From DYJB01 sp963777165 (GTDB lineage Bacteria > Chloroflexota > Anaerolineae > Anaerolineales > E44-bin32): DNA of 64,000 nucleotides. The position numbers were made by a program, and so were the translations under genes. How positions within the stretch are numbered: the stretch's first letter is position 1; each line of letters opens with the position of its first letter. The notes beneath the pieces were generated by a model. It ran no database searches and was not told the origin of the DNA. It saw only the letters and a list, made by a program, of their open reading frames with translations. The DNA is taken from contig CAVZPO010000006.1 of assembly GCA_963777165.1 (NCBI GenBank), forward strand, positions 1 through 64,000, given 5' to 3'. This document shows positions 43,579 through 51,933 of this stretch, piece after piece.

Positions 43579-44883
43579 TCAACCCGTCGGGATCGAAGCT
43601 GCCAGCCACTCGACGATCGGCCGGCCCTGCGGCCCGAGATTCTCTGCCAGTGCGCGTTGGTAGGAAGTCAGGAAGGAGGTCAGCTGTTGGGCCGGGATGC
43701 GGGCATGGGCCAGCAACCCGTCGACCCATGCGACCTCGGTGGTGACCAGGCTCAAGTCGCCCAGGGTGAGGCCGTCGGCAATGGCCTGGCCCAGGTAGGT
43801 GATGGCGGTGTCGAGTTGTTCCGGCGGCAGCGCGGTAGGCGCGAACTCGCGCCGAAGTTGTGCGTCGATGGAAGGCCGGCGATGTCGAAAGGCAGGCAGC
43901 AATGCGGAGATCTCGACGGCGATGGGCCGGGGGGCAGGGGCGGATCGCGGGGACTTCAGCAAGCTTTCGATCAGATCGAGCGCCGCCTCGAGGTGGTCCC
44001 CCAGGAAGTGACCCGGGAGGATCTGCTGCAGCGCGGGGCGGCCGCGGAACGCGTATCCTCCGAATGCCAGCGGCAAGCCGCGCGCTTGAAGCAGCTCGGC
44101 CATCGGGAACATCTGCGCCGCGGCGTGAAGCGTTTGCGCCGACATCACGCACAGCTGCGGCCGAATGCTTTCGAGCGCGTGCTCAAACTGCACCAGGGGA
44201 ACGTCGGCGCCGAGGTAGGTCACGCCCCAGCCGCGCCGGCGCAGGAGCAGCGTCAGGAGCAGGGGCACGAAGGTGTGCTGCTCCCCGGGCGGGCAGGCGA
44301 TCAGCAGGCGCCCTTGCCGGACAGGGGCCGGAGCAGCCGCCAGGAGCGACTCGACGCGCCGCTCGGCCAGCGCGGAGGCGAAGTGCTCCTGCTGCGGCGA
44401 GGTTTCATTGCGATACCAGCGATCACCGACCTCCGCCAGCGCGGGGATCAGCAATCCAAAGCACACACTCTCGACCGGGTAGAGGGCCAGGGCCTGTGTG
44501 AGCGCAGCTTCGGCTCCGGGCTCGTCGAATGCAGAGCATGCCTCGAGCCAGGCGGCGCGCAGGTCTTCCAGTTGATGGCCGGTCGACAAGGAGGGGGCCA
44601 TCGAGATCGGGGCCGAATACTCCGGCATCCTTGTCGGATCTTGTCCCAGCTCGGACAGCCGCTGCCACAGCTCCACGGCCCGGCTGATCGACATCCCCGC
44701 CTGCTGCCTTGCCACCAGCCATTTGAGGACGTGGATGTCGCGATCCGAGTACAGGCGGTGGCCCCCTTGCGAGCAATTCGGCGTGGGGAGACCGTAGCGC
44801 CGTTCCCAGGCACGCAGCGTGTCGGGCTTCAGCCCGGTCTCGCGCACAACGGCCTTCAGGTTATAGGCCGGGGTATCGTCCAT
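43579..44883 (-). CDS. MerR family regulator with cobalamin-binding domain (CarH/LitR type)
   Basis: 434 residues. N-terminal MerR helix-turn-helix (about 8-75; TGLKPDTLRAWERRYGLP). Helical bundle with the Trp-x9-Glu-His motif (W156, E166, H167). Rossmann B12-binding domain with E201-x-H203, where H203 is the likely lower cobalt ligand, although the following Gly of ExHxxG is Val. CarH proteins repress in the dark as B12 tetramers and release DNA in light. The last 130 residues or so form an extra helical domain not present in Thermus CarH. It heads a five-gene operon and its promoter carries the same repeats as two others in the window. Confidence 0.9.
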   Translation of the reverse strand: MDDTPAYNLKAVVRETGLKPDTLRAWERRYGLPTPNCSQGGHRLYSDRDIHVLKWLVARQQAGMSISRAVELWQRLSELGQDPTRMPEYSAPISMAPSLSTGHQLEDLRAAWLEACSAFDEPGAEAALTQALALYPVESVCFGLLIPALAEVGDRWYRNETSPQQEHFASALAERRVESLLAAAPAPVRQGRLLIACPPGEQHTFVPLLLTLLLRRRGWGVTYLGADVPLVQFEHALESIRPQLCVMSAQTLHAAAQMFPMAELLQARGLPLAFGGYAFRGRPALQQILPGHFLGDHLEAALDLIESLLKSPRSAPAPRPIAVEISALLPAFRHRRPSIDAQLRREFAPTALPPEQLDTAITYLGQAIADGLTLGDLSLVTTEVAWVDGLLAHARIPAQQLTSFLTSYQRALAENLGPQGRPIVEWLAASIPTG

Positions 44884-44919
44884 CCGTCACCCCACATGGA
44901 AACCGTAGTGAATAGGTCC

Positions 44920-44959
44920 ATTATATGCCAGGTGTATAAGTTTTGTCTACGTTTGTCGC
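44920..44959 (-). promoter_or_regulatory. Autoregulatory CarH/LitR-type promoter-operator
   Basis: On the minus strand, TAGACA (44944-44949), an 18-base spacer and a perfect TATAAT (44920-44925). Half-sites GCGACA (44954-44959), TAGACA and TATACA (44933-44938) are spaced 10 and 11 bp. The regulator start is 36 bases downstream of the -10 box. Confidence 0.75.
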
Positions 44960-45051
44960 CCACTTCATGGGGAACCCGGCGTAGTTGAGTGATCCCTCCG
45001 TCAGGTCGCCCCGCTCAGCACAAGCATGATGGATCCTTCCCTCACTTCCCT

Positions 45052-45093
45052 TGCCAAGCTTTGCACAGTCTCCCCTGCCAAGGTTGGTGCAGT
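45052..45093 (+). promoter_or_regulatory. Candidate MarR operator repeats
   Basis: Two 18-base copies beginning TGCCAAG (45052-45069 and 45076-45093) agree at 14 of 18 positions, start to start 24 bases. The first contains a near-palindrome TGCCAAGCTTTGCA. A TATAGT box lies at 45099-45104, so the repeats cover the -35 region of the MarR-ABC operon and suggest autorepression. Confidence 0.5.
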
Positions 45094-45133
45094 GTGTTAT
45101 AGTTCTACGTGTTACTAAGAAGGAGCATCAGGC

Positions 45134-45694
45134 GTGACGCTTTCGTCAAGTGCCCGGCCAGACCAACACGCGGCGGTCTTTAAGGAGCTCCTCGGCGAAC
45201 TCGGGGTAGCCGTCGACCCGACCGGGCTCGAGCTGGTTCGGTTGATCCACATGGTGGGCAACCTGTTCGCCGGCGAGGCGGAGAGCAAGATCGATGGCGT
45301 GACGATGTCCGGCCCGCGTTGGCGCCTCCTGCTTCGATTGTTCATGGAAGAACGCCACGGCCAGACCGAGGGCCTGGCACCCAGCTATCTCAGCCGATGC
45401 CAGAGCGTGAGCAAGAACACCATCAGTGTGTTGTTGCGTGGGCTGGAGGATCACGGCTGGGTGGAACGCACGCTCGATCGCCAAGACCGGCGTGTGTTCC
45501 GAATCCGGTTGACCCAGGCTGGCCAGGAACTCATCCGGACTTCGGCCCCGGGGCGCATGGCCCACCTGAATTCACTGGTCCAAGGGATGAGTGCCGAGGA
45601 GCGCACCCAGCTCATCCGGCTGTTGTCGAAACTCCACCGTTCGCTGGCCGATCGCGCCGCGGCATGTCCCGCGTCCGACGACGGCCGACCCTGA
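45134..45694 (+). CDS. MarR family transcriptional regulator
   Basis: 186 residues from a GTG with AGAAGGAG upstream. Winged helix with RWRLLLRLFMEERHG, recognition helix YLSRCQSVSKNTISVLLRGLEDHGWVER and wing LDRQDRRVFRIRLT. It probably controls the ABC exporter that follows 17 bases later and itself through the repeats upstream. Confidence 0.9.
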   Translation: MTLSSSARPDQHAAVFKELLGELGVAVDPTGLELVRLIHMVGNLFAGEAESKIDGVTMSGPRWRLLLRLFMEERHGQTEGLAPSYLSRCQSVSKNTISVLLRGLEDHGWVERTLDRQDRRVFRIRLTQAGQELIRTSAPGRMAHLNSLVQGMSAEERTQLIRLLSKLHRSLADRAAACPASDDGRP

Positions 45695-45711
45695 CTCAAG
45701 GGAGGCTTCCG

Positions 45712-47637
45712 TTGCAGGCTCCATCACGTTCCACCCCCGCGCGCCCGCGGCTTTCCATGGCCGAACTCGGGCGCGCCATCCGCTACCTGGGGCGCTACAA
45801 ACGCGCCGTGTTGCTGGCGTACGCATCCCTGCTCGTGTCAACCGGCGCGATGCTTATGGTCCCGCAGTTGGTCCAGAACATCATCGACGCGGTGACCAAC
45901 GGGCTGATCGCCGGCAGGCTCTCGACCGTACCGGTCGCCTTCCAGCCGCAGGCCCTGAAGCTGCTGGGTTGGACGGCCGAGAAATTCGCCCGTTCCCAGG
46001 ATGGCGCTGAGAGCGCCCTGCTGTGGGCCGGCGCACTGATCGTGGTCTTCGCCGTCATCCGCGGCGCCTTCGCCTTCTCGCAGAACTACATGTCGGAGAA
46101 GCTGTCGCAGAGCGCAGCCTTCGACTTCCGCAACGAACTCTACGCCCGCATCCAGCGGCTGTCCTTCAGCTATCACGACAGGACGCAGACCGGACAGTTG
46201 ATGATCCGGGCCACCGATGATGTGGAGAAGGTGCGCTTGTTCATCGGGCAGGGTCTGCTGATGGCCGCCCAGGCCCTCGTGATGCTGACGGCGACGCTGA
46301 TCATCCTGACCTTAACGAACCCGCGGCTGATGTTGGTCGTGCTGCCCGTGCTGCCGCTGGCGCTGGTCATGTTCATGGTCTTCGGCGCCATCGCCCAGCC
46401 TCTGTTCACGCGTGTCCAGGTGAAGCTCTCCGCCCTCAATACGATCCTGCAGGAGAACCTGGCCGGCATCAAGGTCGTCAAAGCCTTCGCGCGCGAGCCG
46501 GAGCAGCAGGCGCGCTTCGAACGCTCGGCCGACGACCTGATGGGGCAGCAGATCACGGTCGCGCGCCTGTTCACCTTCCTGTTCCCGCTGGTGTTCCTGA
46601 TCGCCAACCTGGGGCAGGCGGCGGTGTACTACTTCGGCGGGCAGCAGATCATCCAGGGGACGCTGACCTTCGGCGAGTGGCAGAAGTTCAGCCTGTACCT
46701 GGTGTACGTCTTCTTCCCGTTGGGCATGCTGGGCATGATCATCACCCAGATGTCGCAGGCGGCCGCCTCCGCCAAGCGGGTCTTCGAGATCCTCGATACA
46801 CAGAGTGAAGTTCGCGATCGGCCGGGGGCGCTTCCCCTCGGACCCATCGAAGGCCGTGTCGCCTTTGAGCAGGTCACCTTCCGCTACTTCGGCGGAGGGG
46901 AGCCGGTGCTGGCCGACGTCGACTTCGACATCCAGCCTGGGCAGACGGTCGCGCTGCTCGGCGCCACCGGCAGCGGCAAGAGCACGATCATCAACCTGAT
47001 CCCGCGCTTCTACGACCCCAGCGCCGGGAAGGTGCTGATCGACGGGCAGGACGTACGCCAGGTGCAGCTTGAGTCGCTGCGCTCTCAGATCGGGATCGTG
47101 CTGCAGGACACGACGCTCTTCAGCGGAACCATCCGCGAGAACATCGCCTTCGGGCGACCGGAAGCCAGCCTGGAGGATGTGGTCGAGGCGGCCAAGGCCG
47201 CGGCCGCCCACGAATTCATCCTGAGCTTTCCGGAGGGCTACGACACCAAGGTCGGCGAACGCGGCACGACGGTCAGCGGCGGGCAGAAGCAGCGTATCGC
47301 CATCGCCCGCGCCCTGCTGATGGACCCGCGCATCCTGATCCTGGACAACTCGACCAGCAGTGTGGACGTGGTGACCGAGGCGGCGATCCAGAAGGCGCTG
47401 CAGCGGCTGATGCAGGGGCGGACGAGCTTCGTCATCGCCCAGCGCATCAGCACCGTCCGTACCGCCGACCTGGTCCTGGTGCTCGATCGCGGCCGGATCG
47501 CCGCCCGCGGCACGCACGACCAGCTGATGGAAGAGAGCCCGATCTACGCCGAGATCTACAGTTCGCAGCTGCTGGAGGACCTGCCGGTGGAGGCTGAAGC
47601 CTCACCCGCCGTCCTGCCCGCGGCCGGGGAGAGGTAA
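45712..47637 (+). CDS. Heterodimeric ABC exporter subunit with degenerate ATP site
   Basis: 641 residues from TTG 45712, with AAGGGAGG six bases upstream. Six-helix exporter domain (about 30-330) followed by an ATPase domain with Walker A GATGSGKST, Q-loop QDTTLF, signature VSGGQ and Walker B ILILDNSTSSVD. The catalytic Glu after Walker B is Asn, which marks the degenerate site of a heterodimeric exporter. The partner gene with a normal site starts three bases downstream. Likely drug or lipid efflux. Confidence 0.92.
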   Translation: MQAPSRSTPARPRLSMAELGRAIRYLGRYKRAVLLAYASLLVSTGAMLMVPQLVQNIIDAVTNGLIAGRLSTVPVAFQPQALKLLGWTAEKFARSQDGAESALLWAGALIVVFAVIRGAFAFSQNYMSEKLSQSAAFDFRNELYARIQRLSFSYHDRTQTGQLMIRATDDVEKVRLFIGQGLLMAAQALVMLTATLIILTLTNPRLMLVVLPVLPLALVMFMVFGAIAQPLFTRVQVKLSALNTILQENLAGIKVVKAFAREPEQQARFERSADDLMGQQITVARLFTFLFPLVFLIANLGQAAVYYFGGQQIIQGTLTFGEWQKFSLYLVYVFFPLGMLGMIITQMSQAAASAKRVFEILDTQSEVRDRPGALPLGPIEGRVAFEQVTFRYFGGGEPVLADVDFDIQPGQTVALLGATGSGKSTIINLIPRFYDPSAGKVLIDGQDVRQVQLESLRSQIGIVLQDTTLFSGTIRENIAFGRPEASLEDVVEAAKAAAAHEFILSFPEGYDTKVGERGTTVSGGQKQRIAIARALLMDPRILILDNSTSSVDVVTEAAIQKALQRLMQGRTSFVIAQRISTVRTADLVLVLDRGRIAARGTHDQLMEESPIYAEIYSSQLLEDLPVEAEASPAVLPAAGER

Positions 47638-47640
47638 CCT

Positions 47641-49635
47641 ATGCACGGCCCGATGGGCGGCCCACGCCGCATGATGGAGCAGGAGACGAGCAAGCCCAAG
47701 CGCACCGGAGCCACGCTGGCGCGTCTGGCGCAGTACTTCCGGCCTTACACCCTGGCCATGATCTTTGTGGCCATCCTGATCGTGGCCAGCACCTGGACGC
47801 AGGTCACCGCCCCGCAGCTGATCGGCCAGGCCGTCGACTGCTACCTGATGCCGGCGGCGACGGAACGCCTGACGGCCGGCGCGCCGGCCGGAATGTCGTT
47901 CCTCCAGGGAGGCGGAAGCGCCGGGGCGAGTACCAACTGCACCTACACGACGGTCAACCCGACAGCCACCGCGGAGGAGAACATTGCCGGCCTCGGGGGA
48001 TTGATCTTGAAGGTCCTCGGCCTGTACATCGGCGGAGCCCTGGTCACCGGACTGATGTTCTTCCTGATGGCCTGGGCGGGACAGCGCGTCCTGCGCAATT
48101 TGAGGGTGGAGGTCTTCCGCCATCTGCACCGCCTGTCGCTGACTTACTATGCCGAGAACGAAGCCGGCAGTGTGATGAGCCGGATCACGAATGACACCGA
48201 GACCATCGCCCAGGCGATCAGCTTCACGCTGGTCAATGTGCTGAGCGGGGCGCTGCTGCTCGTCTGGATCGTGATCAAGATGGTGGATCTCAGCCTGCCA
48301 TATGCGCTGCTCAGCATGGTCGTTTTGCCGGCCATGCTGGTGGCGACGTTCTGGTTCTCGGCCCAGGCGCGCAAGGCCTTTCGACAGACGCGGCTGGAAA
48401 TCGGGCGCGTGAATGCCGACCTGCAGGAGAGCATCTCCGGCGTGAGGGAAGTGCAGGCCTTCGGCCGCGAGGATGCCAACATCGAGTCGTTCCGCGAATC
48501 GAACGCCGCCAACCGGGACGCCAACATCCGCGCCGTCTCGTTCACCGCCGCGCTGGCGCCGACGCTGGAGGCCCTGGGCTACGTGGCCATTGCCATCGTG
48601 ACCGCTGCCGGCGGATTGGCACTGCTGCGCGGTACCGATCTGTTCGGGACGGTGATGTCGCTCGGCTTGATGGTCACTTTCCTGGCCTATGTCCAGCGTT
48701 TCAACCAGCCCATCCAGCAGATCTCGGTCATGTGGGCCAACATCCAGAGCGCCATCGCGGGCGCCGAGCGGATCTTTGACCTAATGGACACACAGCCCGA
48801 CGTCGTCGACCGCCCGCAGGCGGTGGCGATGCCCGCCATTCAAGGGCGGGTCGAGTTCGACCACGTCGGGGCGGCCTATCGGCCGGGGATCCCCGTGCTG
48901 CAGGACGTCAGCTTCGAGGTGCAGCCCGGACAGACGACGGCCATCGTCGGCCCGACGGGCGCAGGGAAAACCACGATCATCAACCTCATTCCGCGGTTCT
49001 ACGACGTGGCCGAAGGTTCCGTGCGGATCGACGGCAAGGATGTGCGGGATGTGACGCGGGCGACGCTCCGCAAACAGATCGGCATCGTCCTGCAGGACAC
49101 CTTCTTGTTCAGCGACACGGTGCTCAATAACATTCGCTTCGGCCGCCCGGAGGCTTCCGACGATGAGGTGCAGCAGGCGGCGCAGCTGGCCCACGCCGAT
49201 GAGTTCATTCGGCGACTCCCCGAGGGCTACAACACCGTGCTCGGTGAGCACGGCGCCGGACTGAGCCAGGGGCAGCGGCAGCTGGTGGCCATCGCCCGGG
49301 CGGCGTTGGCCAACCCGCGGATCCTGATCCTGGACGAAGCCACGTCGAGCGTCGACACGCGCACCGAGCGCCAGATCCAGAAGGCGCTCGACCTGTTGCT
49401 GAAGGGGCGCACCAGTTTCGTCATCGCGCACCGGCTGAGCACCATCCGCAACGCCGACCAGGTGCTGGTGATGAGCAACGGGCGGATCGTCGAACGCGGC
49501 AAACACGACGAACTGCTGGGCCGCAAGGGTGCGTACTACGAGCTGTACATGAGCCAGTTCCGCGCCGAGGACTCGGTCGAGCTCGACGGCAACGGACACA
49601 AAGCCGGAGGGGTAAAGGAGAAAGCGATCAGCTAG
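47641..49635 (+). CDS. Heterodimeric ABC exporter subunit with canonical ATP site
   Basis: 664 residues. Exporter membrane domain with an unusual extracellular insert of about 60 residues between helices 1 and 2 (containing TNCTYTTVNPTATAEEN). ATPase domain: Walker A GPTGAGKTT, Q-loop QDTFLF, signature LSQGQ, Walker B ILILDEATSSVD with the catalytic Glu, and switch His in IAHRLS. Pairs with the upstream subunit. Confidence 0.92.
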   Translation: MHGPMGGPRRMMEQETSKPKRTGATLARLAQYFRPYTLAMIFVAILIVASTWTQVTAPQLIGQAVDCYLMPAATERLTAGAPAGMSFLQGGGSAGASTNCTYTTVNPTATAEENIAGLGGLILKVLGLYIGGALVTGLMFFLMAWAGQRVLRNLRVEVFRHLHRLSLTYYAENEAGSVMSRITNDTETIAQAISFTLVNVLSGALLLVWIVIKMVDLSLPYALLSMVVLPAMLVATFWFSAQARKAFRQTRLEIGRVNADLQESISGVREVQAFGREDANIESFRESNAANRDANIRAVSFTAALAPTLEALGYVAIAIVTAAGGLALLRGTDLFGTVMSLGLMVTFLAYVQRFNQPIQQISVMWANIQSAIAGAERIFDLMDTQPDVVDRPQAVAMPAIQGRVEFDHVGAAYRPGIPVLQDVSFEVQPGQTTAIVGPTGAGKTTIINLIPRFYDVAEGSVRIDGKDVRDVTRATLRKQIGIVLQDTFLFSDTVLNNIRFGRPEASDDEVQQAAQLAHADEFIRRLPEGYNTVLGEHGAGLSQGQRQLVAIARAALANPRILILDEATSSVDTRTERQIQKALDLLLKGRTSFVIAHRLSTIRNADQVLVMSNGRIVERGKHDELLGRKGAYYELYMSQFRAEDSVELDGNGHKAGGVKEKAIS

Positions 49636-49661
49636 GGAAGCACAATCATCCTGGAAACTTC

Positions 49662-49690
49662 GGGCCACCGCCGATCGGCGGTGGCCCTTG
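49662..49690 (+). terminator. Terminator of the MarR-ABC operon
   Basis: A perfect 26-bp palindrome (49662-49674 with 49675-49687) followed by TTGCGTTGTT, 27 bases after the last stop. Confidence 0.7.
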
Positions 49691-49705
49691 CGTTGTTCCG
49701 GGAGG

Positions 49706-49778
49706 TGCCCCCACGGGGATTCGAACCCCGGTTTAGGCCTTGAAAGGGCCGCGTCCTGGTCCTCTAGACGATGGGGGC
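49706..49778 (-). tRNA. tRNA-Glu (anticodon UUC)
   Basis: 73 bases. Acceptor stem GCCCCCA/TGGGGGC with discriminator A, T-arm with GGTTCGAAT, D-arm region GTCTAGAGG, and anticodon loop CTTTCAA, giving UUC. Four of five anticodon-stem pairs are Watson-Crick and the outermost is C-U. No CCA is encoded. Confidence 0.93.
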
Positions 49779-49859
49779 AACGCGCCGGATTGTAACATGG
49801 CGCCTCGCCACCAGACAGGTGCCGCCGTTCACCGGTGACGCCCCTCCGGTCGCTTCGCC

Positions 49860-51257
49860 TCAGGCTTTGCGTTTCCGCCGCGGACGCGCCGCCAGGTACG
49901 ACGGCGCCGTGATGGCGTAGGTCGTACACAGGCGCGTGTCGATGATGCGCGACGACAGTCGTCGGTCGAGCTTCTCGAGCGTGGACGAGGTCGTGATCAC
50001 CGTCGGCAGCGCGGCGTTGTAGCGGTGGTTGAGCAGCTGGAACAGCTTCTCCTGCGCCCAGGCCGTGGACGACTGGGTTCCGAGGTCGTCGAGCACGAGC
50101 AGGGGGGCATCGCGCACCTGGTCGAAGCGCCGGTCGTACGAGATCGGGCTGGTCGGGCTGAAGGTCGCCCGGAGATGGTCGAGCAGATCGGGGACCGGGA
50201 CGAACATGACCGGGAAGCCCAGGCTGGCGCGCAGGTTGGCGATGGCGGCCGCCAGGTGGGTCTTGCCCGTCCCGTGGTCGCCCATCAGGACGATCCAACC
50301 CTGCGGGTCCTCGGCGAAGGCGTACGCGCCCTCAAATGCCTTCTTGAGGTTGGCGCGGTCGTCGGCGGTCAGCTTCTCGTCGTCGCGCATGCGGAAGGTG
50401 CCGAAGGTCTGCTTGGCGTGCAGCGGCAGCGAGGACAGCTCGTGGTGATTGATGTCCTCGGCGGCGTGCCGGTAGTCGGGGGCATGGATCATCACCTGGC
50501 GCACCAGGGCTGCATCGTTCAAGCGCGAGCGGACACGCCCGTCGAGTTCCTCCAGCGACAGGTTGGTGGTAAGCACGGTCGGCAGGCGGTTGATGTAACG
50601 GTAGTTGAGGATCTGGAAGAGCTTCTCGCGGCCCCACTCGGTCGCCGACTGGGTGCCGAAGTCATCCAGGACGAGCAGCGGGGCGCGGCGGATCTGATCG
50701 AAGCGGTCCTCGAAAGAAACGTCTTCCGAATCGAAGGCCGCGCGCAGGCTGTCGAGCAGGTCGGGCACGGTCAGGAAGAGTGTCGGGATACCGAGGGAGA
50801 CGGCCTCGTTGGCGACGCTGGCTGCCAGGTGGGTCTTGCCGCAGCCGAAGCTGCCCTGCAGCAGGAGCCAGCCGTCGAGATCGTGGGCGTAGGTACGGCA
50901 CAGGTTGAAGGACTGCTCGAGCGACTCCTGGTTGAAGGCCGGGAGGTTTGGACGGCCGCGGGGTTGGAACGTCTCAAAGGTCAGGTGCTCGAGTTCCTCG
51001 AGCTGGCTGAGGCTGTACAGCCGGTCGCGAATCTGCAGGCGGACGGCGTCTTGCCGGCAGACGCAGGTTTCCAGCCGGCCGAAGTCCGGATGGCCGAGAG
51101 GCAGCTCGCGGCGCACGTATCCCAGCCCGTGGCAGTGCGGGCAAGCGGGATCGCCGACCAGGTCGCGGTGCGCCTCAGTGTTCGATGAAGTCGGCGAAGT
51201 CGCCTTCGACGTAGCGTCGGCGAGCCGCTTCAGGCTGTCGGAGATCTTCTCGTTCAT
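49860..51257 (-). CDS. Tandem DnaC/DnaI-like AAA+ protein (primosome loader)
   Basis: 465 residues from the ATG at 51257, with AAAGGA upstream; it overlaps the DnaD gene by 83 bases. An N-terminal zinc-finger-like CPHCHGLGYVRRE and CVC is followed by two DnaC-like AAA+ modules. Module 1 has Walker A GSFGCGKTHLAA (Lys 141) and LVLDDFGTQS. Module 2 has GDHGTGKTHLAA (Lys 334) and LVLDDLGTQS. The modules are clear duplicates. Usual loaders have one. With DnaB and DnaD adjacent it should load the replicative helicase. Alternative: IstB-like ATPase, which the context disfavours. Confidence 0.85.
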   Translation of the reverse strand: MNEKISDSLKRLADATSKATSPTSSNTEAHRDLVGDPACPHCHGLGYVRRELPLGHPDFGRLETCVCRQDAVRLQIRDRLYSLSQLEELEHLTFETFQPRGRPNLPAFNQESLEQSFNLCRTYAHDLDGWLLLQGSFGCGKTHLAASVANEAVSLGIPTLFLTVPDLLDSLRAAFDSEDVSFEDRFDQIRRAPLLVLDDFGTQSATEWGREKLFQILNYRYINRLPTVLTTNLSLEELDGRVRSRLNDAALVRQVMIHAPDYRHAAEDINHHELSSLPLHAKQTFGTFRMRDDEKLTADDRANLKKAFEGAYAFAEDPQGWIVLMGDHGTGKTHLAAAIANLRASLGFPVMFVPVPDLLDHLRATFSPTSPISYDRRFDQVRDAPLLVLDDLGTQSSTAWAQEKLFQLLNHRYNAALPTVITTSSTLEKLDRRLSSRIIDTRLCTTYAITAPSYLAARPRRKRKA

Positions 51258-51885
51258 CGCGTCCTTTGGTCCGCCAATCCTCGAGAATGGCTTGGACGTA
51301 GCGCCAGCGGCGGACGTTGTTCTCCACGGCAATGCGCAGCGCCTCCTCGATCCAGGCGGCCGGGTAAGTCGTTTCGGCCTCGCGCAGCGTCTCGGCGATC
51401 AACGGTGTGAGCGGCCCGATGTTCTGCTCGTACAAGACGAATAAGTTTGGCCGCTCGGGCTGCAGGCCCGCAGCCGGCGCTTCGTCGTCCGGGGACCACA
51501 GTCCCTGCCGCAAGCCATCGGCCGCGGCGCGGCCGCGCGGCGTGTTCAGGAAGTACACCATCTGCCGGCTGCCGGAGTCCCCGGTCACGCGGAGCAGCGT
51601 CCCCCGCGTCACGGCGCGTTCCAGAGCATCGTCAAGCGCCTCGAGATCGGGCCGTCCGGGCTCGGACACGGCGGCCAACAGCGTTTGGTCGCCGCCCAAG
51701 TCGTCCCGCCGCAGGCAGCGCCGGGCGCCGCGCTGGCGGCCGAGGGCCCAGAAGGCATACAGCGTCACCTTCAGCTCGCCCAGATGGTCGATCGCCGGCA
51801 GGAGCTCGCTGAAGAAGGCGTTCGGCACCGGCGTCGTCGGAAGCTTCCCGGCCGGAAATCCGGCGAAGCCGCTCGGGGCCTTCAC
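51175..51885 (-). CDS. DnaD-domain primosome protein
   Basis: 236 residues from a GTG. The N-terminal winged-helix region (about 20-120) resembles the DnaD/DnaB N-domain. A C-terminal DnaD/DnaB_2 domain is clear: LFVLYEQNIGPLTPLIAETL, WIEEALRIAVENNVRRWRY, VQAILEDWRTKG. DnaD-type proteins act with DnaI-type loaders at origins and restart sites. It lies between the dnaB and loader genes. Confidence 0.85.
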   Translation of the reverse strand: MKAPSGFAGFPAGKLPTTPVPNAFFSELLPAIDHLGELKVTLYAFWALGRQRGARRCLRRDDLGGDQTLLAAVSEPGRPDLEALDDALERAVTRGTLLRVTGDSGSRQMVYFLNTPRGRAAADGLRQGLWSPDDEAPAAGLQPERPNLFVLYEQNIGPLTPLIAETLREAETTYPAAWIEEALRIAVENNVRRWRYVQAILEDWRTKGRDEREDLRQPEAARRRYVEGDFADFIEH

Positions 51886-51933
51886 GCCACACCTGGGCCG
51901 GGAGCGGGGCTCGTCCGGGCGAGCATCGCCATC

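Noticed and set aside
48781..50298. 505-codon minus-strand frame crossing the ABC gene and the tRNA
   Set aside because: It runs antisense through the ATPase domain and over a tRNA; no protein motif.
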